A stretch of DNA of 64,000 nt from Chloroflexota bacterium. GTDB taxonomy: Bacteria > Chloroflexota > Anaerolineae > Anaerolineales > UBA4823. Shown here piece by piece: positions 18,575 to 28,438 of this stretch. A program made the position numbers and the translations under genes. The stretch is taken from contig JAJUJL010000006.1 of NCBI GenBank assembly GCA_029265355.1, positions 124,001 to 188,000 on the forward strand, read 5' to 3'. How positions within the stretch are numbered: the first letter of the stretch is position 1; each line of letters begins with the position of its first letter. Under the pieces are notes generated by a model that was given only the letters and a program-made list of their open reading frames with translations, ran no database searches and had not been told where the DNA came from.

Positions 18575-19777
18575 TCACTCGCTGGTCATGATGAACAAGG
18601 GCATCATCTCGAAGCTTTCATATTTCGGGCGTAGCCGCTCTGTGTTGTAGAATCTATCCACATTCACCAGTTTCTTCGAGCTGGTGACGACATCGATGGG
18701 CAAGTTGTCGTAGCGCCCGTTCTTGAGCACCACCAGCCGACCATGGACGCGGTGCAGGATCAAGTCGAGGGCCAGGTTGCCGTAAGCCATGGGAACGATG
18801 GAGTCGACTGCGTCTGGGTCTCCACCGCGCACCATATAGCCCAGCTTTTGGTTAATGGTATTGACGCTCTTTCCGTTGTTGTACCTGGGGGAAATCTCCT
18901 TGATCTGGGCTGAAACCAGATCTCCGATCCCACCCAGCTTGGCGTGTCCATAAGCATCCGTCGAGTGATCCTGGAAGACCATATCGCCGCCTTCGTAAGT
19001 GGCGCCTTCGGAAACTAGGACCACAGAGTAATGGCTGGGGTTGTTATTCCGGTCGTAAACCAGCAGCTCGGTGAGGCGATCGATGTTGAATTTGTACTCA
19101 GGAATGACACAGCGATGGGCTGCGCCGGCCATGGTCGGCAGCAAGGCCGTGAAGCCGGCGTAACGGCCAAACACTTCCAACACAAGGATGCGCTCGTGAG
19201 AGCCGGCGGAGGTGCGCAGGCTGTTGGTCATCTGGATGGTGCGGGTAACGCAAGTGCTGAAGCCGATGCAATAATCCGTGCCGGGGACATCATTATCCAT
19301 GGTCTTCGGAATAGCGACGACTTTGACGCCTTCCTGGTACAAGCGCACCCCGTAGCTCAGCGTATCATCACCGCCAATGGGAATCAGGTAGTCGATGCCC
19401 AGGTAATCGAGATTTTTGAGCACTTCAGGGGTGAGATCGTTGACTTCATTGTTGTACTTATCCCGAAGATTTTCTGGGACATCATTCTTTTTTACGTGGC
19501 TGGGGCGAGTGCGGGAAGTGTGCAGGAATGTGCCTCCGGTTCGTCCGGCGCGGTTAACGATCTCCTCTGTCAGGATCTGGTAGTGATTGCTGTTATCAGC
19601 CTTGGGATCGCGGCTCATTTCCAGGATGCCAGCCCAGCCTCGGCGCAAACCGATCACTTGATAACCTTCGCGCAATGCCCGAAAAGTCACCGCACGGATA
19701 GCTGGGTTCAAACCTGGCACGTCGCCGCCGCCGGTCAGGATACCGATTACTCCTTTGGTTTTTTTTACATTCGCCAT
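18575..19777 (-). CDS. pfk: 6-phosphofructokinase, pyrophosphate-type signature
   Basis: 400 residues from ATG 19777, chosen because GGAGG lies 6 bp upstream; the longer frame to 19795 lacks a site. It phosphorylates fructose-6-phosphate. Motifs: GGGDVPGLN (nucleotide/phosphate loop), IGGDD at 134-138, PKTMDNDVPGTD at about 157-168. In the PFK family, GGDG with PGT marks ATP enzymes, while GGDD with PKT marks the pyrophosphate-dependent group. Both diagnostic positions here (second Asp, Lys) point to PPi use, which would make the step reversible. It is 123 bp downstream of the mutase large-subunit gene on the same strand. Confidence 0.9.
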   Translation of the reverse strand: MANVKKTKGVIGILTGGGDVPGLNPAIRAVTFRALREGYQVIGLRRGWAGILEMSRDPKADNSNHYQILTEEIVNRAGRTGGTFLHTSRTRPSHVKKNDVPENLRDKYNNEVNDLTPEVLKNLDYLGIDYLIPIGGDDTLSYGVRLYQEGVKVVAIPKTMDNDVPGTDYCIGFSTCVTRTIQMTNSLRTSAGSHERILVLEVFGRYAGFTALLPTMAGAAHRCVIPEYKFNIDRLTELLVYDRNNNPSHYSVVLVSEGATYEGGDMVFQDHSTDAYGHAKLGGIGDLVSAQIKEISPRYNNGKSVNTINQKLGYMVRGGDPDAVDSIVPMAYGNLALDLILHRVHGRLVVLKNGRYDNLPIDVVTSSKKLVNVDRFYNTERLRPKYESFEMMPLFIMTSE

Positions 19778-19900
19778 TTTACGCCTCCAAATCAATTTGT
19801 GTTTTATGGTAAATGTCTATCCGAAATTTGGCGGGGGGTTGGGGTCTGGGGGTGCGCAACGCGAAAGTATGCCCAATCCCTCTCGAATTTTCGGTTAGAG

Positions 19901-21580
19901 TTAAATCCAGGTAGGTTCTTCGTAAGTTCCAAAAACCTCGCGCATCACACCGATGATCTCTCCCAGCGTGGCATAGGCATGAACAGCCTCGAGAATATAG
20001 GGCATGGTATTTTCAGTACCCTGGCAAGCGATGCGCAGCCGATCGAGCGTTTGCCCAACCCGTCCTGGATCGCGTTCCTGGCGGACTTTCGCCAGGCGGG
20101 CCACCTGACGCCTGTATCCCTGAGGATCCATTTCGAGGATTGGGATGGTGATTGGAGTTTGATCCTGGTATTTATTCACTCCGACAATGCTGCGAATATG
20201 TTGATCTATTTCCATCTGGTAGCGGTAGGCCGCGTCGGAAATTTCGCTCTGGAAGAAGCCCTTCTCGATAGCCGGCAACACGCCTCCCAGCTCTTGAATG
20301 CGTCGGAAATAATCGTATGCCTGGGCTTCGATGCGGTTTGTCATAGCCTCAACGAAGAATGAGCCTCCCAGCGGGTCGATGGTATTGGCGACGCCAGATT
20401 CCTCAGCAATAATTTGCTGTGTGCGCAGGGCTATAGTGACCGCATGTTCGGACGGCAGCGCCAGGGCTTCATCCATGCTGTTGGTATGCAGCGATTGCGT
20501 CCCACCCAGCACAGCAGCCAACGCCTGTATGGCAACCCGGACGATGTTATTTTCGGGCTGTTGAGCGGTCAGTGAAACCCCCGCAGTTTGGGTGTGGAAG
20601 CGCATTAACCAGGAGCGTTCTTGAGTGGCGCCAAAGGTTTCACGCATCTCACGCGCCCAGATGCGGCGGGCTGCACGGTACTTGGCTATTTCTTCGAAGA
20701 AATCGTTGTGAGCATTGAAAAAGAAGGAAAGGCGGGGGGCGAACTCATCGATGTCCAAACCACGGGCTTGCGCCCAGCGCACGTACTCCATGCCGTCCGC
20801 CAGGGTGAAAGCCAATTCCTGGGCGGCTGTTGAGCCTGCCTCGCGGATATGATATCCGGAGATGCTGATTGTATTCCACTGGGGCACTGCCCGTGTTCCG
20901 TATTCAATGGTGTCCACAACCAGGCGCATGGAGGGCTCGGGAGGGAAGATGAATTCCTTTTGGGCAATATATTCCTTCAGGATATCGTTCTGGATTGTGC
21001 CGCGCAGTTGATCGGGGCGGATGCCTTGCTTCTCGGCAGTGGCTATATACATTGCCCAGATCACCGCAGCCGGTGAGTTGATGGTCATGCTGGAGGACAC
21101 CTTATCCAGGGGAATGTTTTCCAGCAAGATTTCCATGTCTCGTAAGGAAGATACTGCCACGCCGCATTTCCCGAACTCTCCCAAGGATTCTGGGGAGTCG
21201 GTATCATATCCCATGAGTGTGGGCAAATCGAAGGCAATCGATAGACCAGTTTGCCCTTGATCGAGCAGGTAGCGGAAACGGGCGTTGGTTTCTTCGGCTG
21301 TGCCAAAACCGGCGAACATACGCATGGTCCACAGCCGGCTGCGATACATGGTCGGGTGCACGCCGCGCGTGAAGGGATATACGCCAGGCAGTCCCAGATC
21401 CCGCTGATAGTCCTGTTCGGCTACATCCAGAGGCGTATACAGCCGCTCAACCGGAGCGGAAGAGGTGGTGATAAATTCTTTGCTTCGTTCCGGCAGGCGC
21501 GATAAGCTCTGTTGCAGGTGGATTTCTTCCCACTTCTCCAGGTCTTTTTTAAGTGCTTCCAGTTGAGCTTTGTCGTACAT
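19901..21580 (-). CDS. mcmA1: Methylmalonyl-CoA mutase, catalytic large subunit
   Basis: 559 residues: a TIM-barrel catalytic subunit without the cobalamin domain. Family segments are clear: [20 protein letters not shown] (substrate region), [12 protein letters not shown]-like [43 protein letters not shown] and RWAQ, and [17 protein letters not shown]. It must pair with a B12 subunit such as the one at 4407-4823, about 15 kb away on the other strand. The start ATG 21580 has AAAGGAGAAAC just upstream. The gene lies 44 bp after the sensor kinase gene. Confidence 0.95.
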   Translation of the reverse strand: MYDKAQLEALKKDLEKWEEIHLQQSLSRLPERSKEFITTSSAPVERLYTPLDVAEQDYQRDLGLPGVYPFTRGVHPTMYRSRLWTMRMFAGFGTAEETNARFRYLLDQGQTGLSIAFDLPTLMGYDTDSPESLGEFGKCGVAVSSLRDMEILLENIPLDKVSSSMTINSPAAVIWAMYIATAEKQGIRPDQLRGTIQNDILKEYIAQKEFIFPPEPSMRLVVDTIEYGTRAVPQWNTISISGYHIREAGSTAAQELAFTLADGMEYVRWAQARGLDIDEFAPRLSFFFNAHNDFFEEIAKYRAARRIWAREMRETFGATQERSWLMRFHTQTAGVSLTAQQPENNIVRVAIQALAAVLGGTQSLHTNSMDEALALPSEHAVTIALRTQQIIAEESGVANTIDPLGGSFFVEAMTNRIEAQAYDYFRRIQELGGVLPAIEKGFFQSEISDAAYRYQMEIDQHIRSIVGVNKYQDQTPITIPILEMDPQGYRRQVARLAKVRQERDPGRVGQTLDRLRIACQGTENTMPYILEAVHAYATLGEIIGVMREVFGTYEEPTWI

Positions 21581-21623
21581 TGTTTCTCCTTTGGCATTTG
21601 AAGAAACTCGATTGGCAGGTGTG

Positions 21624-21629
21624 ATTATA
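21624..21629 (-). promoter_or_regulatory. Candidate -10 for the mutase large-subunit gene
   Basis: Minus-strand TATAAT, 44 bp before ATG 21580, overlapping the TAA stop of the upstream kinase gene. No strong -35 at 16-18 bp. Confidence 0.4.
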
Positions 21630-24600
21630 GCACGGCCTTAAGCCACACTGAGAAGGTACTGCCCTTGCCAGGCGAGCTCTCCACGGTAATATGCCCGCCC
21701 ATGCGCTCGCTTAACTCTTTAGAAATTGCCAGGCCAAGGCCGGTGCCAGGAGCGCCAGTCAATTCGCTGGCGGAGCCGCGGAAGAATCGCGTGAAAAGGT
21801 TGGGAGATTCTTCAGGGGGGATGCCTACACCAGTATCGCTTACCTGGATAACTACCCAGTGGTGATCCTCCTGCAGTTCATTGCGGAGTTGGATGTGGAT
21901 TTTGCCGCCCGGTTGAGTGTAGTTGAGAGCGTTTGTCAACAAGTTGGATACCACCTGGGTGAGCAAGCGCGGATCTGCCCAGACATCGGGAATATCGCCG
22001 GTGCACACGTGGCTCAATTGAAGGGTTTGACGAGCCGCCATGGGAGCGCGATCTTCGACCAGGTTGGCAACCAGGTAGCAAGCGTCCACTGGCTGAATAT
22101 CGATTTCCATCTTATTGGCTTCTAAACGCGAGATGGTCAGTAGATCCTCGATGAGATGGGTCAATCGCTGGGTTTCGCGGCGCAATGCATCCATATAATG
22201 GGAGGTGCGCTCTGGTTCGGGGGAATGGGAGAGCAAGTCGATGTACAGGGCCAGGTTGGCAAGAGGGGTACGCAGCTCGTGTGAAACGTCGGAGACGAAG
22301 CGTGTCTTCATCTGATCCAATTCCCGGAATCGGGTGACATCTCGGAAGACGACGACGAGACCCGATGAGGCTTCTCTGTCTGGCAGACCAGATGCCACTG
22401 CCTGGTAGGCGCGGGCGCCAACTTCCAAGATAGCGTGCTCTTCGCGCAATGAGCCCTGGCGTAACCCGGAAAGAAATTCTTTGGAGAACAAATCGATCTG
22501 CGCTTTGCCAGCAACCATGATCAGCTTGTCTGCAGCAGGGTTGGATTGAATGAGCCTGTCCTCGCTGTCGAAAACAAACACTGCGTCGGGCACCGATACG
22601 AGAATACGCTCGATGCGTTCTTTTGCATCAGCTAATTCAGCCGTGCGGCTGCGCACGCGATCCTCGAGCTTTTGAGAGTAAAGACGAAGCTCTTCATAAA
22701 GCTGTGCATTCTGCAAAGCGCTGGCGAAGGTGGCTGCAAAGGCCTCCAGGCGAGGACAAATATCACTGCTGAAGAAGTTGGCTTCATCGCTGTTCATGCT
22801 GAGGAAACCGATGACTTGATCGCGAACGCAGAGCGGAGCAGCAGCGTATGAGCGTACCCAACTGGTTGTGCTCAGATGACGCCACAGATTTGAATTGGCG
22901 GTATCGGGAATGACCAATGGTTGCCCGGTTTCGATCATTTCCTTCAACGTGGGCATCGACAGGGGAACCTGAACATTCGAGCTTCTCTGGATGGCGTTGG
23001 GGTTGGTAGTGTCCAGCATGCGCACGACGCGAGCGATATCGCCTTCAATCAGCATCAGGTTTACTGAGCGGCAGTTTACCACTCTCAATGCCTGGTCGAG
23101 TATTTGATCCAGCACCTCTTCAAGATTCAGGCTGGTATTGACAGCCGTGGCAGCCTGTGCGAGGGCTTCGGCAAATTGGCGCTGGCTGTGCTCGGCAGCA
23201 AACAGGCGCAGGTTTTGGGTCATGATCCCCAGGGCGCGCGCCAGGGTCATTCCCAACTGCAACTCTTGCGGCTGAAATTGGTGCGGCGCATGAAAATACA
23301 TCACCAGAGTGCCAATGGGACGCTCCTGGAAGGAAATTGGCAACACCATCAAGGCCAGTAAACCATGCGCGGCTGCCACCCGCACGCGCTCGCCAAATGC
23401 AGGGTCTGCACTGGTATCCGGGATGACAACGGGTTGGTTGGTTTTGAGCACCTGCTGGCCGGGAAGTCCACGGATGTCTTTGCGGATGAAATCCACAAAA
23501 CTCTCCGGCAGGTTGTGCGTGTAGTACTCAGCAATACGCAATTGCTCCTCGTCGGCGATGTACATGGCGCTGGCATCGGCCTGCAGTAACTCCTCGCTAG
23601 CGGTGAACAACTTTTCCATGAGGATGGGTATCTCTTGCGCCTGGACCATGTCCGTCACAAACTGGTTCAGAGTGACGAGCTGCTTTTCGTATCTCCGCCT
23701 GCGGCTGATATCCCGAACGTTGACAACGATGAGGGTGTCTTGAGTATGGTGCACCAGGTGCGCTGAGATCGAAAAAGAGAGCAAGCCGCGATCAGGATCA
23801 ATGTGCTCGAAGTCGAAATTAACTTTGCCTTGTTGCATCAGCACCTGGTAATAGCCTTCGATCAGCTCCAGACTGGATTGGCTGGGTAAAAACTGGCGAA
23901 AGTTCGCTCCAGGCAGATCGGTGTGAAGGACACCAATGTATGTTGCAATGGATGGATTGGCGTACAAAATGCTGCCTTCCTCATCCAATATCAGTAAACC
24001 GTCTTCCATAGTCTCTGCGCCAGCGTGCAGGACAGCTTGTTGGTGGCGGGCTTCGATGTTGATCAGTGCATACGCCAGGTTATCTGCCAACTCTTGAAGC
24101 AAATCGATCTCTTCGGGGTCGAAGGCGTTATTCAGGTGGGAGTAAACGCTCAGCAAGCCAAGCACACGGCCAGCGTGGCGCATTGGGAAGCAGCCCATGG
24201 AGCGAAACTGGCCTTCCTGGATGGTTGAGTGTTGCCAGTTGGTGTGTTTGCCGCTCTCTTGTAGATGGGAGAGAATTATCGGCCTGGCATCTTCCACTGC
24301 ACGCGCATATGGAGAGTCGACATCGAGACTCACATCTATCTGGGCCTGGTTCAAGTTTTCACTGGCTCGTCCGGACCAGGCATGAATGGCAGCGCTATCC
24401 TTGCCGGACTCGAGCAAGCCTATCCACACCAATTGGTGGTTGCGATGCATCACCAGAAGCTGTGCGGCCTGCCGAAGCAATTGCAAGGGATCGGCGGTAT
24501 CCACAATCATCCGGTTGACCTGGCTTAAGGTGCGGAGCAGGTTGAAGTGGAAGTGCGCCCGCGCTTCTAGTTGTGAGGTTGTGCTGAAGATATCCAATAT

Positions 24601-25311
24601 GGGTCGCGAGATGATTCCCGTGTGCCCGCCAAATTGAGGGGAAATGCGGCTCAGGTAGAATTGCAGGAAAGGCAGCAAGCTGATCACAAGTAAAGAGCGA
24701 ACAGACAGGTTTTCGATCAGGTGAAGCGCCAGGTGTTCGAATAGCAACGCCATTAAAAAGGTGTCGATCCAGAGCGCCAGGAGCAAGGCAGCCAAACTGA
24801 TGAATAAATTCGGGCTATGGCGCATCCAGTTGCTGAGCAATTGAAAAGCAATCACCAGCACGAGGAAATCGAGCGCCAGGATGGCTGTAAATATCAGAAT
24901 GGTTCGAGCAGTGCCGAGCTGGAGTGAACCCAGGTTGATTTGAATTGGCTCGAAGGAGAAATTGATGCTGCGTGTCACGGCGTACAGAGCAGCCAGGAGA
25001 CCCATGCCGGTCAAGCTGGCGATGACGATGCGAGCGCGGACAGTGCCGTCAAAGATATAGATCGTCAAAATGCCCAATAGCAGGGTGGGCAAAATGGTCA
25101 TCATGCCGATATGCAAACCGAACCCTTCATGCGCGGCGTGCAGTTGCAATGTGTCAGCCGATTGGACGAGCAGCCAGATGGTGAGACTGCCCAGGTAAAT
25201 GAGCATCGGGGTGAGGCCGTAGCGCGGGCTGATGCGGTGTAAGATCAGCGCAGCGGCGCTCATGGCCCAGATATTTATCAAGAGAATAATTATTGTGACG
25301 AAAGATTGCAT
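21625..25311 (-). CDS. Multi-sensor histidine kinase (7TM, GAF, PAS, HisKA, HATPase)
   Basis: 1228 residues. Order as read: seven or so membrane helices (1-220), a GAF-type domain (about 255-400), PAS (about 415-520), GAF (about 545-700), GAF (about 720-870), a coiled coil, PAS (about 895-990), HisKA with phospho-acceptor His in [16 protein letters not shown], and HATPase with N box ([13 protein letters not shown]), [10 protein letters not shown] and GTGLGLAIS. It is an orphan: no response regulator gene is adjacent. The ligand is unknown; the 7TM module plus GAF chain suggests integration of a membrane signal with small-molecule or redox cues. Confidence 0.93.
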   Translation of the reverse strand: MQSFVTIIILLINIWAMSAAALILHRISPRYGLTPMLIYLGSLTIWLLVQSADTLQLHAAHEGFGLHIGMMTILPTLLLGILTIYIFDGTVRARIVIASLTGMGLLAALYAVTRSINFSFEPIQINLGSLQLGTARTILIFTAILALDFLVLVIAFQLLSNWMRHSPNLFISLAALLLALWIDTFLMALLFEHLALHLIENLSVRSLLVISLLPFLQFYLSRISPQFGGHTGIISRPILDIFSTTSQLEARAHFHFNLLRTLSQVNRMIVDTADPLQLLRQAAQLLVMHRNHQLVWIGLLESGKDSAAIHAWSGRASENLNQAQIDVSLDVDSPYARAVEDARPIILSHLQESGKHTNWQHSTIQEGQFRSMGCFPMRHAGRVLGLLSVYSHLNNAFDPEEIDLLQELADNLAYALINIEARHQQAVLHAGAETMEDGLLILDEEGSILYANPSIATYIGVLHTDLPGANFRQFLPSQSSLELIEGYYQVLMQQGKVNFDFEHIDPDRGLLSFSISAHLVHHTQDTLIVVNVRDISRRRRYEKQLVTLNQFVTDMVQAQEIPILMEKLFTASEELLQADASAMYIADEEQLRIAEYYTHNLPESFVDFIRKDIRGLPGQQVLKTNQPVVIPDTSADPAFGERVRVAAAHGLLALMVLPISFQERPIGTLVMYFHAPHQFQPQELQLGMTLARALGIMTQNLRLFAAEHSQRQFAEALAQAATAVNTSLNLEEVLDQILDQALRVVNCRSVNLMLIEGDIARVVRMLDTTNPNAIQRSSNVQVPLSMPTLKEMIETGQPLVIPDTANSNLWRHLSTTSWVRSYAAAPLCVRDQVIGFLSMNSDEANFFSSDICPRLEAFAATFASALQNAQLYEELRLYSQKLEDRVRSRTAELADAKERIERILVSVPDAVFVFDSEDRLIQSNPAADKLIMVAGKAQIDLFSKEFLSGLRQGSLREEHAILEVGARAYQAVASGLPDREASSGLVVVFRDVTRFRELDQMKTRFVSDVSHELRTPLANLALYIDLLSHSPEPERTSHYMDALRRETQRLTHLIEDLLTISRLEANKMEIDIQPVDACYLVANLVEDRAPMAARQTLQLSHVCTGDIPDVWADPRLLTQVVSNLLTNALNYTQPGGKIHIQLRNELQEDHHWVVIQVSDTGVGIPPEESPNLFTRFFRGSASELTGAPGTGLGLAISKELSERMGGHITVESSPGKGSTFSVWLKAVL

Positions 25312-25437
25312 GGCCAGGAGGATAATGGGGGAGACACCGGTTCCGGTCGATTGCCAGAGTGAAATGAGTGCATGAATGAATTATACTCTCGCCCCACTAA
25401 GCCGGGCTTCGGTTTTAGAGATCGAGCAGAGTTTTTA

Positions 25438-25466
25438 TTGACGAAGCCTTTCGGGCATGGTAGAAT
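25438..25466 (+). promoter_or_regulatory. Sigma70-type promoter of tRNA-Glu
   Basis: TTGACG (25438-25443), 17-bp spacer, TAGAAT (25461-25466). The tRNA begins 12 bp after the -10 hexamer. This is the best-formed classical promoter in the window. Confidence 0.8.
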
Positions 25467-25478
25467 TCCTTCGCTTTT

Positions 25479-25551
25479 GCCCCCATCGTCTAGCGGCCCA
25501 GGACGCGGCCCTCTCAAGGCCAAAACAGGGGTTCGAGTCCCCTTGGGGGCA
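25479..25551 (+). tRNA. tRNA-Glu (CTC anticodon)
   Basis: 73 nt. Acceptor arms GCCCCCA (25479-25485) and TGGGGGC (25544-25550) pair fully, with A as discriminator; CCA is not encoded. D arm GTCT..GGAC, T arm with GGTTCGAGTCC. The anticodon loop is CTCTCAA, giving CTC. The first pair of the anticodon stem (27-43) is a C-A mismatch; the other four pairs are G-C. All other identity features fit tRNA-Glu. Confidence 0.95.
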
Positions 25552-25581
25552 CACTCAAAATCTCCGATCATCTTGTCGATG

Positions 25582-25628
25582 AAGAAGCTGCTGTGCGCGA
25601 AGAGCGTTGCGGGCAGCTTCTTTATTTT
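25582..25628 (+). terminator. Hairpin terminator after tRNA-Glu
   Basis: Ten-bp perfect stem (25582-25591 with 25613-25622), 21-nt loop, then TATTTTTC. Confidence 0.75.
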
Positions 25629-25777
25629 TCGGCAGGAATTCGGCTGCCGCAAGCGAAAAATCTACACCTTGCTTAACAATTGTTTACCAAACCTTTCCAG
25701 AGATTTCACCCACCATTTTGCACAAGCGACTAAAATGATGAATAGTGCGAAGAAGTATTTCTTTCTGGAGGGGCGAC

Positions 25778-25894
25778 GTGATAAGCAATACAGGTGAAAT
25801 TCGAGGAATGCGTCTGGTGACGCTGCTGAACAATTCGTTATTTTGGCTTAATGCCAAACGATGGTTCAGCATTGAGTTCACAGAGTTGCTTTGA
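25778..25894 (+). CDS. Possible 38-residue small protein or gene remnant
   Basis: GTG 25778 is preceded by GGAGGGG 4 bp upstream. The product (MISNTGEIRGMRLVTLLNN at its start) has no recognised family and no membrane segment. It lies in the 357-bp stretch between the tRNA and a degraded gene, 15 bp before that gene's start, and may be a leftover of a decayed upstream partner. Apart from the terminator, nothing else was seen in this stretch. Confidence 0.3.
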   Translation: MISNTGEIRGMRLVTLLNNSLFWLNAKRWFSIEFTELL

Positions 25895-25908
25895 GGGTTT
25901 GCGATCCG

Positions 25909-27043
25909 ATGAATAAGAAGACCTGGATCGAAACCATACCCTACCCCACGGGCTGGATGAAATGGGTGTATAAATTGCCCATCCTGCTGTATTGACTTGG
26001 GTTGGGCTTCCTGCTTGGCCGTTTATTCATGATATTGACCACGACCGGGCGCAAGAGTGGCCAGCCGCGCCGCACAGCCATTGAGTTTCATGAGTTTGAA
26101 GGCCGCCCGACTGTGATGAGCGGATGGGGAACGAAAACCGATTGGTATCGCAACCTGGAAGCCAACCCTCTCGTCACAGTCCAGACCTGGCGCGGAGCGC
26201 AACCGGCGCAGGCGCGGCGCATCACCTCGGAAGATGAACTGGCGCGTGCTTTTCAATGGGCGCAAGGGAATCCTGCCATGCGCGGCATGATGAAATTAGC
26301 CGGGTTCGAGATGACGCTCGAGCATTTCCTCGCCGAAAAAGAGCGTTTCACTTTTGTCGCTTTCGAGCCGACCAATGAAATTACGCCTCCGCCGCTCCAG
26401 GCAGACCTGGTTTGGGTCTGGGCGCTCTTGCTGCCGCCAGCCTTGATCGCCAGTGCTGCGATGGTTTTTAATCGCACACAGTGGGGTTTGGAAAAGGAAG
26501 CTGCCTATTTGCTCGGCTTCGGCACCTATTGGCTATTTTTTTGCCTGCTTGTTCCTCGCATTCTGTTGGGCAGGGTCGAGTTTGCCACTATCCTGCGCGA
26601 TCACGTCCCTCTTTATTAACCGCTCTAACTGGTTGGCAGCGGTGCTCTGGCTGGTGATCACTTTTATAGCTGTTTTGATATATGCCGGGGAGTTCATTCG
26701 CGCCCCGCTATCGCTCATCCTGCTCTCCGCGCCACTGGCTACCTTGAACGGTTTTTGCGAGGAGATTCTTTGGCGGGGACTGTATGTCCGCCTGTTTCCG
26801 CGCAATCCCTGGCTGGCCATTCTGTATCCATCTTTCGGTTTTGCCTTCTGACATCTTGCCCCACAAGTGGTCTTCCCTGCCGAAAATATCGGCGGCTTTG
26901 TGATCTCGACATTTTTCCTTGCCCTGCCCTATGGTTACATCGCTTACCGCACCGGCTCGGCCAAATGGACAGCTATTTCACACAGCCTGAGCGGAATCCT
27001 GGCTTTAAGCGGTTATCTCGCACCAAGCTTACTGGCGCTGTGA
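25909..27043 (+). pseudogene. Degraded Ddn-type nitroreductase / CPBP membrane protease fusion
   Basis: Read through, this is one polypeptide. Residues 1-~150 are a Ddn/F420-type nitroreductase-like domain (TTTGRKSGQPRRTAIEF, NLEANPLVTVQ). A multi-helix CPBP (CAAX protease-like) domain follows with the EEILWRG catalytic motif. Three lesions break it: TGA 25993-25995 where relatives have Arg (CGA to TGA, before LGLGFLLGR), a +1 insertion near 26610-26620 in CTCTTTATTAACC, and TGA 26849-26851 where Trp is expected (FAF-stop-HLAPQ). Start ATG 25909 gives a family-like N-terminus. Not read as selenoprotein, since neither TGA replaces Cys. Confidence 0.8.
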
Positions 27044-27088
27044 AAACGCGTTGCTACAAAAATTCCCCCTGGGGAGTAAGTTTAGACC

Positions 27089-27631
27089 ATGAACCAGAAT
27101 GATGCAGGCGTTACCCAGATCTCGAAAACGATCTATCGCTATTCCCTATTGGTCGGTTTGCTGATGCTGGGGGTTTCTTTGGCTGGCCTGATCTCTCCCA
27201 ATAAGCTCTATCCGACGGTCGATTTGCGCCATTCGTTCCTGGCGAATGATGTGGTCAACCTGGGCATTGGGCTACCCATCTTATTATTCTCTATGCGGTA
27301 TGCACAGCGCGGCAGACTGGTTGGCCGGCTGCTTTGGCCTGGCGCGCTGTTGTACGTGCTTTACAACTATATTGTTTATCTGTTTGGCGCGCCGGTGGGA
27401 GTGGCCAAGATTGGCTACTTCATCTTAGTTGTTTTGAGCGCGTATCTCATCTACTGCCTGATTAAAGAGATCGATGGGAAGGCTGTACGCCAGCGATTGG
27501 AGAATGTTGCTCCGGTTAAGAGCGGGGGCCCGATCATGTTCCTGTTTGGAGCTGGGTTTCTTTCCAGGATCTTCAACAAGCTATTTCAAGCGCTTATCGG
27601 GAGCGCTGCTTTGCAGCGGCCCGAAAAGTGA
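27089..27631 (+). CDS. Hypothetical four-helix membrane protein
   Basis: 180 residues. Hydrophobic segments at about 19-39, 50-66, 80-98 and 105-124, then a polar tail with a final hydrophobic stretch (GGPIMFLFGAGFL). Family not recognised. Start ATG 27089 has GGGGAGTAAG about 10 bp upstream. It follows the degraded fusion gene by 45 bp and precedes a low-coding stretch, so it may itself be a shortened relic, though the frame is intact. Confidence 0.6.
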   Translation: MNQNDAGVTQISKTIYRYSLLVGLLMLGVSLAGLISPNKLYPTVDLRHSFLANDVVNLGIGLPILLFSMRYAQRGRLVGRLLWPGALLYVLYNYIVYLFGAPVGVAKIGYFILVVLSAYLIYCLIKEIDGKAVRQRLENVAPVKSGGPIMFLFGAGFLSRIFNKLFQALIGSAALQRPEK

Positions 27632-27658
27632 TCAACGGATGATTACCGCGTAGGTTGA

Positions 27659-27925
27659 TTGTGCATCTGGCTAATCACCAACCTCCCCATTGTGGGTGAG
27701 TTGTTCGTCATTCCGAGGTACCCTGAAAAAACATGGATGGCGCTGCTCATGCGGGCTGCCGGGGGGACGAAGTCCTATCTCTGTTTTGCAGGCTTGCTGA
27801 CTTATTCGGTGATCGCCAGCCAAGGCTGCTTTGCCACGCAGGGGCAGTGGCAGCCGGTGGGTATGTTTGCAGTGCTGCTAATACTTACTCTGATAACTTC
27901 AGTAAAGATCGCACCCGCCAGGTAG
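27659..27925 (+). CDS. Possible small membrane protein (doubtful)
   Basis: 88 codons from TTG, with two hydrophobic stretches (about 42-52 and 66-80). No clear ribosome site and no recognised family. It occupies the 414-bp gap between two membrane-protein genes. It could be the remains of a longer gene; the flanking frames are stop-rich. Confidence 0.25.
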   Translation: MCIWLITNLPIVGELFVIPRYPEKTWMALLMRAAGGTKSYLCFAGLLTYSVIASQGCFATQGQWQPVGMFAVLLILTLITSVKIAPAR

Positions 27926-27977
27926 GCGATGCTGGTATAGGTAGGGGTTACTTACACTGTCCACCTGACCAGTTGTA

Positions 27978-28008
27978 AACTCCCCCCTCGACGGGGGAGT
28001 TATTGTTT
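27978..28008 (+). terminator. Hairpin terminator
   Basis: Nine-bp stem AACTCCCCC/GGGGGAGTT (27978-27986 with 27993-28001), 6-nt loop, then ATTGTTT. It separates the decayed region from the gene pair starting at 28046. Confidence 0.7.
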
Positions 28009-28045
28009 CAGGTCAATATAATCACGATAGAGGAGACTAACGAAA

Positions 28046-28438
28046 ATGAAGAGCATATCACAGCCTGCAGTTATTACACCCGGCATTCTTGCTCTGGCCT
28101 TGCTTGCCGTCACAGTGACCTTTATCGGCGTGACTGGGAATAAGGTTCCCCTGCTTTCCAACGTAAAACTCGATATCATCCTGCTGGTAGTTATCGGCAT
28201 GGCGATCTGCGCCCAAGGTGGCATTGGGCGCATCGCAGCCTTGGGCCAGTGGTCGCACGTGCAATCGATCATCGGGTATATCTTAGGTGGTCTCATCCTG
28301 CTAATCACGCTGGCAGTATTTGCCGGATGGAAGCTTCCCATGATCAAGACTGAGCAGCAGGCGCTGCTTGCCGTTGCGCTATTGGCTGCTCTAAATGTGG
28401 TAAATGCCGTCGTTCACAATGTATGGAGCAAATCATGA
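28046..28438 (+). CDS. Hypothetical four-helix membrane protein
   Basis: 130 residues, almost entirely hydrophobic: helices at about 12-30, 43-60, 74-94 and 105-124. Start ATG 28046 follows AGAGGAGACTAACGAAA. The stop TGA overlaps the ATG of the next gene (ATGA), so the two are translationally coupled and probably work together. No family recognised. Confidence 0.7.
   Translation: MKSISQPAVITPGILALALLAVTVTFIGVTGNKVPLLSNVKLDIILLVVIGMAICAQGGIGRIAALGQWSHVQSIIGYILGGLILLITLAVFAGWKLPMIKTEQQALLAVALLAALNVVNAVVHNVWSKS

Noticed and set aside
25290-25652. 120-residue minus-strand frame over the tRNA
   Set aside because: It covers tRNA-Glu, its promoter and terminator; the product shows no family features.
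25993-25995. TGA in the Ddn-CPBP gene as a second selenocysteine codon
   Set aside because: Relatives have Arg at this place (YRLGLG), and the same gene has a frameshift and a further nonsense codon, so decay explains it better.
26849-26851. TGA read as Trp (recoded genetic code)
   Set aside because: TGA is the normal stop of many intact genes here, for example meaB and the selenoprotein gene itself.
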